A DNA stretch of 64,000 nt from Aplidium turbinatum (lineage: Eukaryota > Chordata > Ascidiacea > Aplousobranchia > Polyclinidae): positions 16,114,372 through 16,178,371 of the forward strand of contig OU964930.1 of NCBI GenBank assembly GCA_918807975.1, given 5' to 3'. Position 1 is the stretch's first letter. Each line of letters starts with the position of its first letter. Of this stretch, positions 35,218 through 45,959 are shown piece by piece. Below the pieces are notes generated by a model. That model was not told the DNA's origin and ran no database searches. It was given only the letters and a program-made list of their open reading frames with translations. Made by a program: the position numbers and the translations under genes.

Positions 35218-38200
35218 CTATGTGTAGCGACCATTGTACAAAGCTTGGAGATCTCTGAGGTTGTCTTGCAGAATCATTATTTCATCTCTTTTTCCTAACT
35301 GAGTTGCTTCGTCTAAGCACTTGGAAATGTAGCAGATCTGTTGGAGCATGGGGTCTGAGTCAGATTCAGATGTGATGTCGAGTTGAGAAAATGGATTGTG
35401 ATTTGAATGTTCGTTGAGAAAGGGATTTCCGTTGTTTGAAGTTTCTGCCAAAAACGGATTTTCGGATGCTGATAAAATTTCATCTTCATCCAGAAATGGG
35501 TTGGTTGTGGAGACTTTCGATGATGCAGATTCAGATGCAGGAATCTGAGGAGGAGATTGCTTCCGGTAGTATTCTTTGCTCAATTCTTGCAAGTTTAGCG
35601 AAAGGCTTTTCACTTCCTCGGTTCTCCCAGCAGACTCTGCTTGGGATATCATTTCCTTGACATAAGCAATCTGCTCCAAGATGGGATCTTGCTCAGCGTA
35701 CTGTCGACTTGAACTCTCATCCACTGGCCTTACTTCTGAAGACCAACCTTCTTGTAGAATAATGTTTTGTTTATCAAAAGAACGCGTGGTGGTTTTATTT
35801 TGCCATTGAGAATCCATTTTTCTACAAAAAAAAACAAAGATACTTTAAGAATGACGGTTTTTAGGCAGAGCAAGACAATTGTGAAATGGAAAGTTGATAA
35901 AATTAGGCTAATGCCGATGCAATGCAGGAAAAAACACATACAGTACTATCAAAATCACAATAATTATCTCACCTTTTCGCTTCCTCCCGCTCTTTTTGGA
36001 CACGTTCGAGTTCACGAACCCGCAAGGCCTCTTCCCTTTCTCTTTCAGCTTCCAGCATTTGTTGGCGTAATTTCCTTTCTTGCGCTTTTCTTTTTTCCTT
36101 CTGTAACATTTCCAACTTCGGCAGAGACGGTAATGATTGCAAAGTCAGCATGTTTTCCTGTAAGTTTCACAACAATTCCAATGTTTTTGACTTAAATAGT
36201 AGTAAAAAGGACAAGGGTCGTCATGCGGTTCACATACCTGTAAGTATGAATGAGAAGCCAATCGAATGGAACGTTGCAAGCGCAGAGCACTGGCGGAAGG
36301 GGGGTGTTCTGTATCGTTGGTGTCAAGAGCGTCTATCTTTTTGCTGATCACATCGATCGTTTCGTACAACTTCATCAGTTTAAACCTCATCTCGTTCGCT
36401 TTGTTCAAATCGCAGTCTTCTTCACCTTGGCTGTGAACAGGGAGGCATGTTAGCGATCTGCCACACCAAGTCTACCTTTAGTACTTTTTCGCAGATAATA
36501 TTTTTAAACGCATGACGTACTGAAGAGAATCGGCCATCCGTTTGTATTCTGGTGAATGCTTTGCTGCAGTTTCCATCGCAGTTCGTAATTTCTGCAAAGT
36601 GAGTATTGATTTATGAAGAACACGATAGTATCGCAACTTGGCATCAAAAGTTTCCTATTTTATATCGATTAATTGTCGATAGACGTCTGGTGACATTAAA
36701 GCAATATGAAGTGGCAACTTTGGGGTCATGGGCCAACAGTGACAAAAATGAAGCTACAGTTCTCATCGCAGTTGTAACTCAGCACAGTGAATCAGAAAAC
36801 TTGTGTATTGCACACAAAAGTGATTGGGGTATCTCAAGTTATTTTACCTCGTAGAGCAAAACTAACAACGGCTGATTTGCTTGTGAATCCATCCTGTCCT
36901 TTCGCTTAAGCAGAAGTAGGTAGCAATCGCGACAGGATCTTATGCTGAGCTCTTGATCAAGTACGGAAGGTCGTGACACATCAATCACCGATTGGGTCCG
37001 CCGTCGGTTGGATGGGAGTTTCTTTAGACTTTGCACCAATTGATCTGGAAAAGAATGCATCACGTGACACTCAATGTGGTGGCCTAGTAGGCAGTATCAG
37101 TAGACATGGATTCAATACCCTGTCGGGTCATACACATGCGCTTTAAAAATAGTATTGAATCTTACTTTTTATCACTCAACAAAGGAGTACATTCAGGGAA
37201 TAATGCACAATTTGGCTGCGCTAATAACTGTCTGTTTTGCAAATAGTATTTGCCATTAATTCAGCACTATATAAAAACACAGTATATTTACGTGAATCAA
37301 CATTTTAACCGAATTCGTGTGTAGTTCGTAATCCGTAATCAAAAATCCAAATTCGTAGAATACCTGCCAAGTCAAACGAAACAAACAGTGAACATCGCGT
37401 ACACATAATAGCACCACACAGTCTACAGTGATGTCTTCTGCGGGCCAGATTAAACCGGTCACCGCAAGTTGGACAGTAAGGGACGTCTGCATCTTTGACC
37501 CACGGAACCAAACCTTGCTCAAATTCTGCAACAAACAAATAATCGTGAGAAAGCATGCACAGGTATTGTTCTAAAACTGGTCTTTACACTGAAAAAAAAA
37601 AACAACACGATATTCACAGATGTTTATTGTTTCATGGAACATAGACGAAATATTCTAGCAAAATGGCTTGCTGCCAAGTACTTGAACGAGCGTACTTTCT
37701 AGTAAATACAAATCCATGAAGTTAGCATGAACTCTTTAGACATGGTATTTTCATGGACCAAGCAACAAAGAAAACATGCAATGCAAAGTTAGATGCATTT
37801 CCGCTACGGTACCTTTGCTCTTGGCTTTGTAAAACGTGAGGAAATAATGCAACTGTGAGAAAGGTAAAGAATGTTAATGAATGAATTACAAAGCGATAAA
37901 GAAAAATTAGGTGAGTAGAAAAAAAATCAAGCCATTGTTTTGCATGCAAATTTACGAATACTGCAGATGCAGGCTATGATAAAGATGCAAACTTAATACA
38001 GTGTTGACATAAACTTAAATTTTCGAGATGCAAGCTGGTGAAAATAATACCTTTGTTATTTTCTTTTCCAGTTAATCTAACATGACTGTACAGCTGCAAT
38101 TTGTATTAATTAAGGTTAATACTTAAGACAATCATTCGATTTAAAAAATTAAACAGTTATGGACATAATGAAACTATATAACTACAATACACATTGATAC

Positions 38201-41200
38201 ACTAGCATTATTGTATGAATGCAAAAATTATAAACCAATTTTATTGAAATAGTGTGAATTTTTTTGTTAATACTTGAATGTTAAACTTACCTTATCTAAA
38301 CGAATTAGCACCTTATTAGATTCAATCACCAATCTGTCTATTCTAGCATCACGTGTTTTCTTAAAACTTTCAAAATGATGTCGTGAAGCACCTAAACAAA
38401 TTAAGAACAAACAGTCTCAATATTCAATTGAAAATAGTCACTTGAAGTAATGGTATTAAGAAGCACACACTTTTTAATAAAACGTAGCTATGGTTCCTGC
38501 ACTAATGTTCCAAGATAAGGAACTCAGACTTAATTTGAGAAAAGTTCAAAGTCATTGAAGACAAAAACTTGTGATTTGGGAAATTTTGAAGTTCTGGGCA
38601 ATTAAGAAAACCTTAGTTTTCCTAACCCTAGCAACATCTGCCACGAAACAATACATTTTGATCACAACCATGGCGGCCAAGCTGCTTTGTTTAAAATAAG
38701 GAAGATTGCTAAATAATGACAATAAAAATAATGAATTATTGAATTCTATTTGTAAATCCAGCACAACAATCTTTACCTGGCTCTTGTGCATCCCATGATG
38801 TAAATCTGTTGACAACCTGTGTCTCAATATTGCCTGTGTGGGACGTGGATGGTTCATTTGTATCATCACCTTGCTTTAGAAATCGACCTTTTGCTTTATT
38901 GAATAAACCTACAAAACTTTGTAAAATTAACTATAACTCACCCTACATAACACCCTGGTTTTGCCTTTTAGCTTAACAACAATAGCGTAGCATATTGTTC
39001 AATGGTCAATGTTCTAATTTAAGGAAAACATTACCATGAAAAGACAATATAAGCAAAACAGAATTCCACCTGAACCACAAAGTTACTTAAAACGGGCCAA
39101 GAACATGTTTTTAGGGTATGGGAAGCATGCAATGAACATATGGTTTATGATTGTCGTTTGTTCTGTCACATTTGCAGAATGTGTTGTGTTTGCAGAATGT
39201 ATTTTGTTGCTATTACATTGATGGTTAAAGCTCACCATGCCTACCTTGATAGAGTCACTCTGACACTGATGTTAAAAATTATAGAGACATATTTTAGTAA
39301 TTTATGTTCTTTAAGTGGTCATCCAAATTAAAAGTAAGATAATTTAAAATTTATTCATAACACTGAAAATGTTTAACAGTTGTTTGAATCTTTAAACAGT
39401 TCATATCTACACTAGGCTACATATACATAGTAACATGAGCATGCTAGGTGAAATGATATAATGTACTACGGCAGTGTTTCCCAACCATTTTAAGTCCGCA
39501 ACCCACTTTTATTGATTTTTTCATGTGACCCACGATGAGATATGACCAAACGAATTAATGAGAAAAGAAAAAATGTAACCACATTCCACATGCAATTTAC
39601 TATTAATGCGAAACTTGAGCTTGCATATTGGATATTGTCTGATCAAGTCGAGGCTTGATAGGAGATTAGCTCACATGCAACGTAGCATTAAGAGTGTCCG
39701 TTTTTAGGCACTGTTTTCATTGCACTTTTTGGGTGGTGTGTGTCCAGAGGACACTGGTCCATGTGCCTCTTAAGCTTTGATGGTTACAATGACGCATTCG
39801 ATAATATCTTTGCACACTCAACACATTGTACTTTTGGCTCAGTCATTTCTTGCCTCAATGAAACCATATTTGATGTAATCAGAGTCATATTTCCCCATTA
39901 CAACTTTTCTAGATTTCCTTTCTCTTCCATTTACTTTGTTAATTATTTTTTTCAAAAACTATCCACTTTGTGACAATAAAAAGAATCAAACAAAGTTAAA
40001 GAGTTTCAATAAATTTCATTAATCTTTGGTTAGCCATTAGTTAAAAGGCTGTGGCTATATTTACACTATATAGTGTAATAATAGCCTTAATAGTGTTGCC
40101 AGATAAGGAATTCTGCCCTAATTTGAGAAAAATTTAAGGAAGTGGCTGCATTTACGGCGCCGTAAATACAGCTGTTCCATGCCTTTTTTTTAATCTTTAC
40201 GTCGCTTTTACTGCGCATGCGCACAGTTGCTGGAGAAAAAGTGTTTATATAACTTCTAAATTCAACTGTTTTTGCAAAGTGAATCAAAGGTGCGTGCGAT
40301 CTTTGTCTGGCTCGTACTCGCAAGGAGGTGAGTTCGATTCCACCGAAAGGTTTTTTTTTAACTCAATTCTAACCCGAAGTGACTCAATCGTTAGGCTACG
40401 CATTTTTGTGGCTGTTCAGTTTAGCTTGTTTTTAGTTCTGATCATCACAACGAAAAACAGTATATGACAAACATAACAGAGGTATAGAAAAAGGTAGAAG
40501 CGACAAAATGTGGACGTTATAGCATGTATGATAGCAAAGCATGACAGTCAGTTTAAAATATGGCACGGTCGTAACACCTAAAAAATTTATAAGTTTAGAA
40601 TTTTTTTTCACTCATTTTAATTGTTAAAAAAAACTCACTAGTTTTTTTTTCTCTTTGTTTTAAATTTTAAAAAAATTGTTAAGGTGTTACGACGACGCCA
40701 CGGTTACGACCGTGCCATATTTCAAACTGATTGTCCTGCTTTGTTGCATGCACACTATAACCTCCGCGTTTTGTCGCTTCTACCTTTTTCTAAAAAGGCA
40801 TGGAATATAAAATTTTTAGTTGTTACGACCGTGACATATTTTAAACTGATTGTCATGCTTTGCTATCATACACGCTATAACGTCCGCGTTTTGTCGCTTC
40901 TACCTTTTTCTATACCTCTGTTATGTTTGTCATATACTGTTTTTTTGTTGTGATGGTCAGAACATAAAACAAACTAAACTGAATGGCCACAAAAATGCGT
41001 AGCCTAACGATTGAGTCCCTTCGGGTTAGAATTAAGTTCAAAAAAAAATGTTTCGGTGGAATCGAACTCATATCCTTGCGAGTACGAGCCAGACAAATAT
41101 ATATCGCACGCACCTCTGATTTACTTGGCAAAAACATTTGAATTTAGAAGTTATATATGCACTTTTTTTCCAGCAACAGCGCGCATGCGCAGTAAAAGTG

Positions 41201-44200
41201 ACGTAAAGATTAAAAAAAAGGCATGGAACGGCTGTATTTACGGCGCCGTAAATGCAGTCACTTCCAAAATTTAAAGCTGTTGAAAACAAAAAACTTGTAT
41301 TTTGGAAATTTTTTAGTCCTGGGAAGATTAAAACCCTCATCTTATTCCTAACTCTAACCCTTACCTTAACCCTTCCTAACTCTGGTAACACCTGATTGTG
41401 GAAAAATAGCCACTTCCTATTTAAAATGCAACTAATCGGACATAAGATTACTGTAACAGTTGCTTAAACCAACGTCTTTGATACTGTTTACCTGAATTCA
41501 ACAAACTACTAATTTGCCTATAGCAGCCTACCTACACTTTCCAACATCTAAGGGCATATTTATTATACATACTAAAATTGTTAATGTGACTTGGGCATAC
41601 GTACTTGAAATTGTTACATACCGTTCAATGATAATGCAGTAATTTTCTGATCTAATAGAAAACTGTAACCATTTAGAAAAGCTTCGCGGCCTATCTGAAA
41701 TAGCTTCGCAACTCACTGGTTCACTGCTCTAACCTATCAGGCAACAAAAGATAATTTCAACAGGGATTTTTATGTTTAATAACAATTAATCAGCGTAAAA
41801 ACAATCTTTTTAGTTTGCAATGTACAGGCGAACAGGGGCGCCGGAAGCAGGGGGGCAGGAGGGGCAGCCGCCCTCCCTGCCCTCAATTTTTTGCAGATGG
41901 AGGGGCAGGGGGGGCAAAGGTGCCCTTTTAAATTCATGTGTAAGCTACTGCACATTTTGCAATATAACAATTTCTGCTATTCGCTTTTAGCCTTATTATA
42001 ATCATTCATTTTTGCCTCAAAATAATATATACGGCACAAAATTTTGCAACAGAGTACAGGCCTTAAAACTCGTTTTTTTTCGGCAGTTATCGTAGCCTAT
42101 CGGGAGCTCCTTCTCGGCGCCAAATCTGCGTGCTTGGAGGCCAAAATAAAAATAACGATAGCACAAGTAAATAGAACTATACTTGAAACAATGCAAAAAT
42201 GATCACTTAGCGTTGTTGAAGTCTGGGCCTGGGCGACGTCCTACAATAGAATCGTTGCACTACGCAATAACTGCTTTATCGGGATTGTAATCCAATACAG
42301 CGGGACTATCTAGCGGGACTATCTAACGACACTCGCATGAGTGTCTCCAATGTGGCTAATTTTAAAGAAGTTCGCCACTCCCCTAGAATTCTCTTTAGCA
42401 ACGAAAAATAACGTTCGACATGTGTTGACGATGACGGCAAGGAAATAAAATAAGTATTTCAATGATGTGAAGGACATTACTAAAAGAAGCATAATTTTTG
42501 CAAAATATGATCAAAAAATGTTTTCTCCTCGGATGTCAACTAACCTAGTTCTCCTTTCTAACTAACCTAGTTCTCCTTTTTAATGTCCGACAACATCGAA
42601 TCGACATAAAAACGACAATATTGCCAGCCGATGTAAATTAGCAGTTCGGATTAAGACTTTGTTAAAATAAATGTCGGGAATTACAAACAAGACTTACAGC
42701 GCTGGTGATCGCAGATGGATATATTCCATCAATAACAAATATTCCTGCACAATGCAACAGTGGCGATTATGACGCGCTGACCTAATTTTGCGTCACTCTT
42801 TGATACTACATATTTTCGACAGCTAATCCACGATCATTCTATTGCGAAATTAAAGAATTGGCTAGAAGAGACCGGCGGCCAAACTTGGCCGATTGAGGAG
42901 GTAGCACCGGCGGTCATTCAAGCGCTACTTAGTGGCCATGGCCGCAGGCTGCTTTAAGGCTTGACAGTAGGTGACATCATTATAACATAGCATGATGCCC
43001 TTCTTTGTATACCGGACACTTGTAGGCTATCATTACTTAATAGTGAGCTGATAGATGAGCATTGTCGTTATATCTTATCTTAAAACTTGAAAAAAAATTG
43101 GCCTTTTAGTAAACAAAAGTGTCCTTTTTTCGTAATCTTGCCCACCCAGTCAAAAATCGTTCCGGCGCCCCTGCAGGCGCACTAGGGTGGAGTGAAAAAA
43201 GTTTTTTGTTTAAATCGAAAAAAAACGGGGTTCTTAAATCCCGACAAATGACCTAAAACTTCATTAAAAATTGACTTTAGGGGGTTGCCCCCATTTTCCA
43301 GCCGGCAACCCCCCAATTTCTGCGCGCGAGGGGGTAAAATTGCCCATCTCGGCAACCACTGATCGTAGAGTCATGATATATAGCTCAAAAGCTGCCAAAA
43401 CATCATGTTTCTATCTGTCCTAAGAAGAAAGTTTTCTCTATTGTGAACACAAAACGAGTTATACTATAGCCAAAAAACAATAAAACTACTATTTTTTTTC
43501 AAATTTTGGCGTTATACACTACAGCTTGCAACATACCGGTACAGTGCAGTTATTTACTCTCAATAAGCTAATGTGTTATTGATAAGTTAATGTTTTTATT
43601 TTTAACAGATTCGTTTGATCACTTTGCATTTTAACCCTTGGAAGGTTGGGTTCCTGGAATCTTGCTCAGTTTGGGGGGGCTGTCGATTCTTCTTATGCTT
43701 TAGGAGTGATATCTCTGTTATTTTTTTAAGGCACGGTTTCAAAATTTGGGATTCACTTTGTAAAATTATTTACGCTGGTCGCTGAGCATATCCGAAAATT
43801 AAAACTATGTGAATTTTAGAACTGCTCATATACGTTGAAATGTTGAGGTGACTTATGACTTTGCGATTAAAGCAATTTGTAGCTTCAGTGTACACATGAT
43901 TTTTTGGTAGAGTAATGAAGAACATGCATTGCAATGTTGTGATTAAATTTTTTTTACATAATTTTACATACAGCCAATTCCCTTCACGCTGTGATACAGT
44001 TAGGATTAACGAGACATGGGCCAAAGTAATTACTTTATCCAGCTGGTGGGAAAATTTTGAACAATAGAATATGAACTATTTCAGAGGATGTGCTGAGAAA
44101 TGCCTTATATCTCTCAATTTATAACCTTTATTTGCTCAAAATTTCAGCTCAAGAGAGGTGAATAAAAGTTAGGAAAAGTCAAGAAATCTCGTAGTCGCAG

Positions 44201-45560
44201 CCTCAGTGGTTTTAGAGATACAACTGTTGATACAAAAAAGTTGAATTGACAGCCTTCCCCCAACCTTCACAGGGTTAAATAAGTCGTTTTAATTAAATTG
44301 ACATACCTATTCAATTTTTTTTGTGATTATCGTGCCATCAGGAGGCCTGAATTGTCATTTTAAAAACAGAGTCTTTTAGGATTAGCAAAGCTCACACTTG
44401 AAATATTTCAACTGAAGAATTGCAAATCAACAAAATTATGAAAAAACGTAAGTTTGGGAGCGACTGGGAAATGAGTTTACCACTCTTTGAGTCTCCAGCC
44501 ACCCAAATATATGTCAAACACAATCTGCCTCCAGCCGTAATCAAACTCGTGCTTTGCCGCTGCAGTATTGAAAACCACGAGCAGTTCCGCTCGGCCATGT
44601 CGCTAACATGTCACACCAGGCAAAGCAACTTTTTTTTGCAAAATGAATATGAGTTCTTTGAAGTTCATCACCAAACACTTGTGATATTTTTGCACTGCTG
44701 CAATTAACATTATGCTTAATGTGAGTGCTTCATTGTGATGTTTTGAACCGATGTTAAAAGGATTGTGTTATGAATATTTTTGTATTATGGGCCCAATCTT
44801 CGGTATTATCAGTGTGATACTATATCTTGTGCAACATATCAGATTTTCTTATGACAGATCACAATTTGTCAGAAAAAATGCTGAATTTTAACAAAAATGT
44901 GTGTATATTTTGTTTTTTTGGCTATAACTCGTTTTGTATTGTAAATAGAGCAAACTTTCTTCTTAGGACAGATAGAAACATGATGTTTTGACAGCTTTTG
45001 AGCTATATATCATGACTCTACGACCAGTGGTTGCCGAGATGGGCAATTTTACCCCCTTGCGCGCAGAAATTGGGGGGTTGCCGGCTGGAAAATGGGGGCA
45101 ACCCCCTAAAGTCAATTTTTAATGAAGTTTTAGGTCATTTGTCGGGATTTAAGAACCCCGTTTTTTTCGATTTAAACAAAAAACTTTTTTCACTCCACCC
45201 TAAGGTGCACTCGTACCTTACTGTGCCTTTGCAGGAGAGAAAATACATCCTGTGTATTGTGTAACCCACTGGTTGGAAAGCACTGTACTATGGTAATCTT
45301 CTAAGTTCTGTACCATATATCATAATTTTACAATCATTAGTGCATCATGTGCATGACAGTGTATTTAAAATCAGTTAACATAAACATGTGCCTGAATTGA
45401 TACACAAAAATGATTAAACTATCATACCTTTCACTTGCTGAAAAACAGCTTTATCCTCAGCGGTGTGTGCAGTTTCAAAATGATTTTGCAATTTATGAAA
45501 GCTTCCAAGATCTTGAACACAAATAGGGCATAAAAACCCTTCACGTACATCACTTTCCAT
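35218..45560 (-). CDS. RBSN: Rabenosyn-5 (FYVE-type endosomal Rab effector), ten exons
   Basis: Early-endosome protein binding PI3P and Rab4/Rab5, working with VPS45 and EHD proteins in fusion and recycling. Exons: 45428-45560, 38777-38908, 38291-38391, 37813-37852, 37364-37525, 36848-37044, 36521-36591, 36238-36430, 35973-36157, 35218-35821; all join in phase to 605 residues (human 784). An N-terminal C2H2 finger has C11, C14, H27, H32. The FYVE domain has WVKD (144-147), RRHHCR (165-170) and eight zinc ligands (C153, C156, C169, C172, C177, C180, C227, C230), the last pair after a basic/Ser insert. Then come the conserved PEYKRMADSL helix, a Glu/Arg-rich coiled coil, a first Rab-binding hairpin (DPILEQI, 450-456), four NPF motifs (512, 526, 537, 547) and a C-terminal Rab5-type hairpin (DPMLQQI, 561-567). 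The 40-nt exon 4 is the least certain. The ATG at 45560 aligns with the family start. Confidence 0.96.
38503..38640. mobile_element. Short MITE-like repeat in rabenosyn intron 2
   Basis: Holds CAAGATAAGGAACTC, TTTGAGAAAA, AAAACTTGTGATTTGGGAAA and TTCCTAACCCTAGCAACATC. The same blocks flank the insertion at 40138-41265, so this looks like an empty copy of the host repeat at 40090-41394. Limits approximate. Confidence 0.55.
40090..41394. mobile_element. MITE hosting a second insertion
   Basis: Outer parts AGTGTTGCCAGATAAGG (left) and CTCTGGTAACACCTG (right) are mirror-like and match the solo copy at 38503-38640. Interrupted by 40138-41265. Confidence 0.6.
40138..41265. mobile_element. Long inverted-repeat element with 9-bp duplication (Mutator-like)
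   Basis: Begins GGAAGTGGCTGCATTTACGG and ends in its near mirror; flanked by AAAATTTAA at 40129-40137 and 41266-41274. Arms of over 300 bp nearly fill it, with a short centre. A 9-bp duplication and long inverted repeats suggest a non-autonomous Mutator-like element. Each arm holds CGCATGCGCA and, further in, GTTCGATTCCACC, a perfect tRNA B box (about 40330 and, inverted, 41058). Confidence 0.75.
41833..43173 (-). mobile_element. hAT transposon, second copy, internally deleted
   Basis: Ends CAGGGGCGCCGGAAG and TTCCGGCGCCCCTG; flanks CAGGCGAA (41825-41832) and CAGGCGCA (43174-43181) agree at 7 of 8. Same family as 23766-27535 but in the opposite direction and without its SINE. The transposase stretch at 42200-42480 (minus) is decayed. 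Confidence 0.85.
43183..45202. mobile_element. TAGGGTGG-family DNA transposon, whole ends
   Basis: Starts TAGGGTGGAGTGAAAAAAG and ends in the mirror TTTTTTCACTCCACCCTA. Flanks AGGCGCAC (43175-43182) and AGGTGCAC (45203-45210) agree at 7 of 8. Inverted repeats of about 180-290 bp hold GGGTTGCCCCCATTTTCCAG and GAGGGGGTAAAATTGCCC. It inserted into the target duplication of the 41833 hAT. Confidence 0.88.
44420..44707 (+). CDS. Uncharacterised transposon frame, copy B
   Basis: Ninety-five codons: MQINKIMKKRKFGSDWEM, then SLPLFESPATQIYVKHNLPP, VIKLVLCRCS, FRSAMSLTCHTRQSNFFLQN and a Phe/His-rich end FFEVHHQTLVIFLHCCN. An alternative start is the second Met (codon 7). Six Cys/His residues are spread through it, but I recognise no zinc-finger pattern or family. 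The matching frame in copy A diverges near its end, so B may be nearer the ancestor. The reverse strand is open for 68 codons over the same stretch. Confidence 0.4.
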   Translation: MQINKIMKKRKFGSDWEMSLPLFESPATQIYVKHNLPPAVIKLVLCRCSIENHEQFRSAMSLTCHTRQSNFFLQNEYEFFEVHHQTLVIFLHCCN

Positions 45561-45743
45561 AATTTTTATGAAATAGAAGAATTTCTAATACCTTTGTTTT
45601 TGAAACAGTGCAGTCTAGAAGTAAGCAAAGGGTACAAAACAAACCTCTAACCGCCAAGCAGTAAAAACAAAGTAGGCCTATTCAATATATTCACAGTAAG
45701 CCTAGCTGGACTCTAGCAACTCAAAAGTCAAAACTCAACTTCA
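45561..45743 (-). promoter_or_regulatory. Rabenosyn-5 upstream stretch
   Basis: Only 183 bp separate the rabenosyn start codon from the end of the 45744-54534 element, so the promoter is either here or within that element. No core motif could be chosen with confidence. Confidence 0.35.
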
Positions 45744-45959
45744 CAGGGTTGTCAGACAGCTTTTGAGAAAAAGTGCCAAACAATGTCGAAAAAAGGGCCA
45801 AACTGGGTAAAAAAGAGCCAAATTGTTCAATAATGGGTGCTGGTTAAGCATCGGGACGTCATGAAAATGTGTGACGTCATGCAAAAAAACGCAACTACTT
45901 TTAGGAAGGGTGCAAAAACGCGGAATAGAAGTAAAACCGGAAAGGCTACTGATTTTTAA

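Larger units (their letters stand above)
39472..45285. mobile_element. hAT element filling rabenosyn intron 1, heavily nested
   Basis: Starts CAGTGTTTCCCAACCATTTT and ends ACCCACTGGTTGGAAAGCACTG in mirror sense, with flanks TACTACGG (39464-39471) and TACTATGG (45286-45293) agreeing at 7 of 8 bases. Only about 1.3 kb is its own sequence; the rest is later insertions. No transposase was recognised. It ends 142 bp from rabenosyn exon 1. Confidence 0.82.

Noticed and set aside
36839-37063. Upstream extension of the rabenosyn exon ending at 37044
   Set aside because: The bases before 37044 follow an acceptor (TTTTCCAG) and the FYVE exon joins in phase at GCA G|AT, so the extension is intron.
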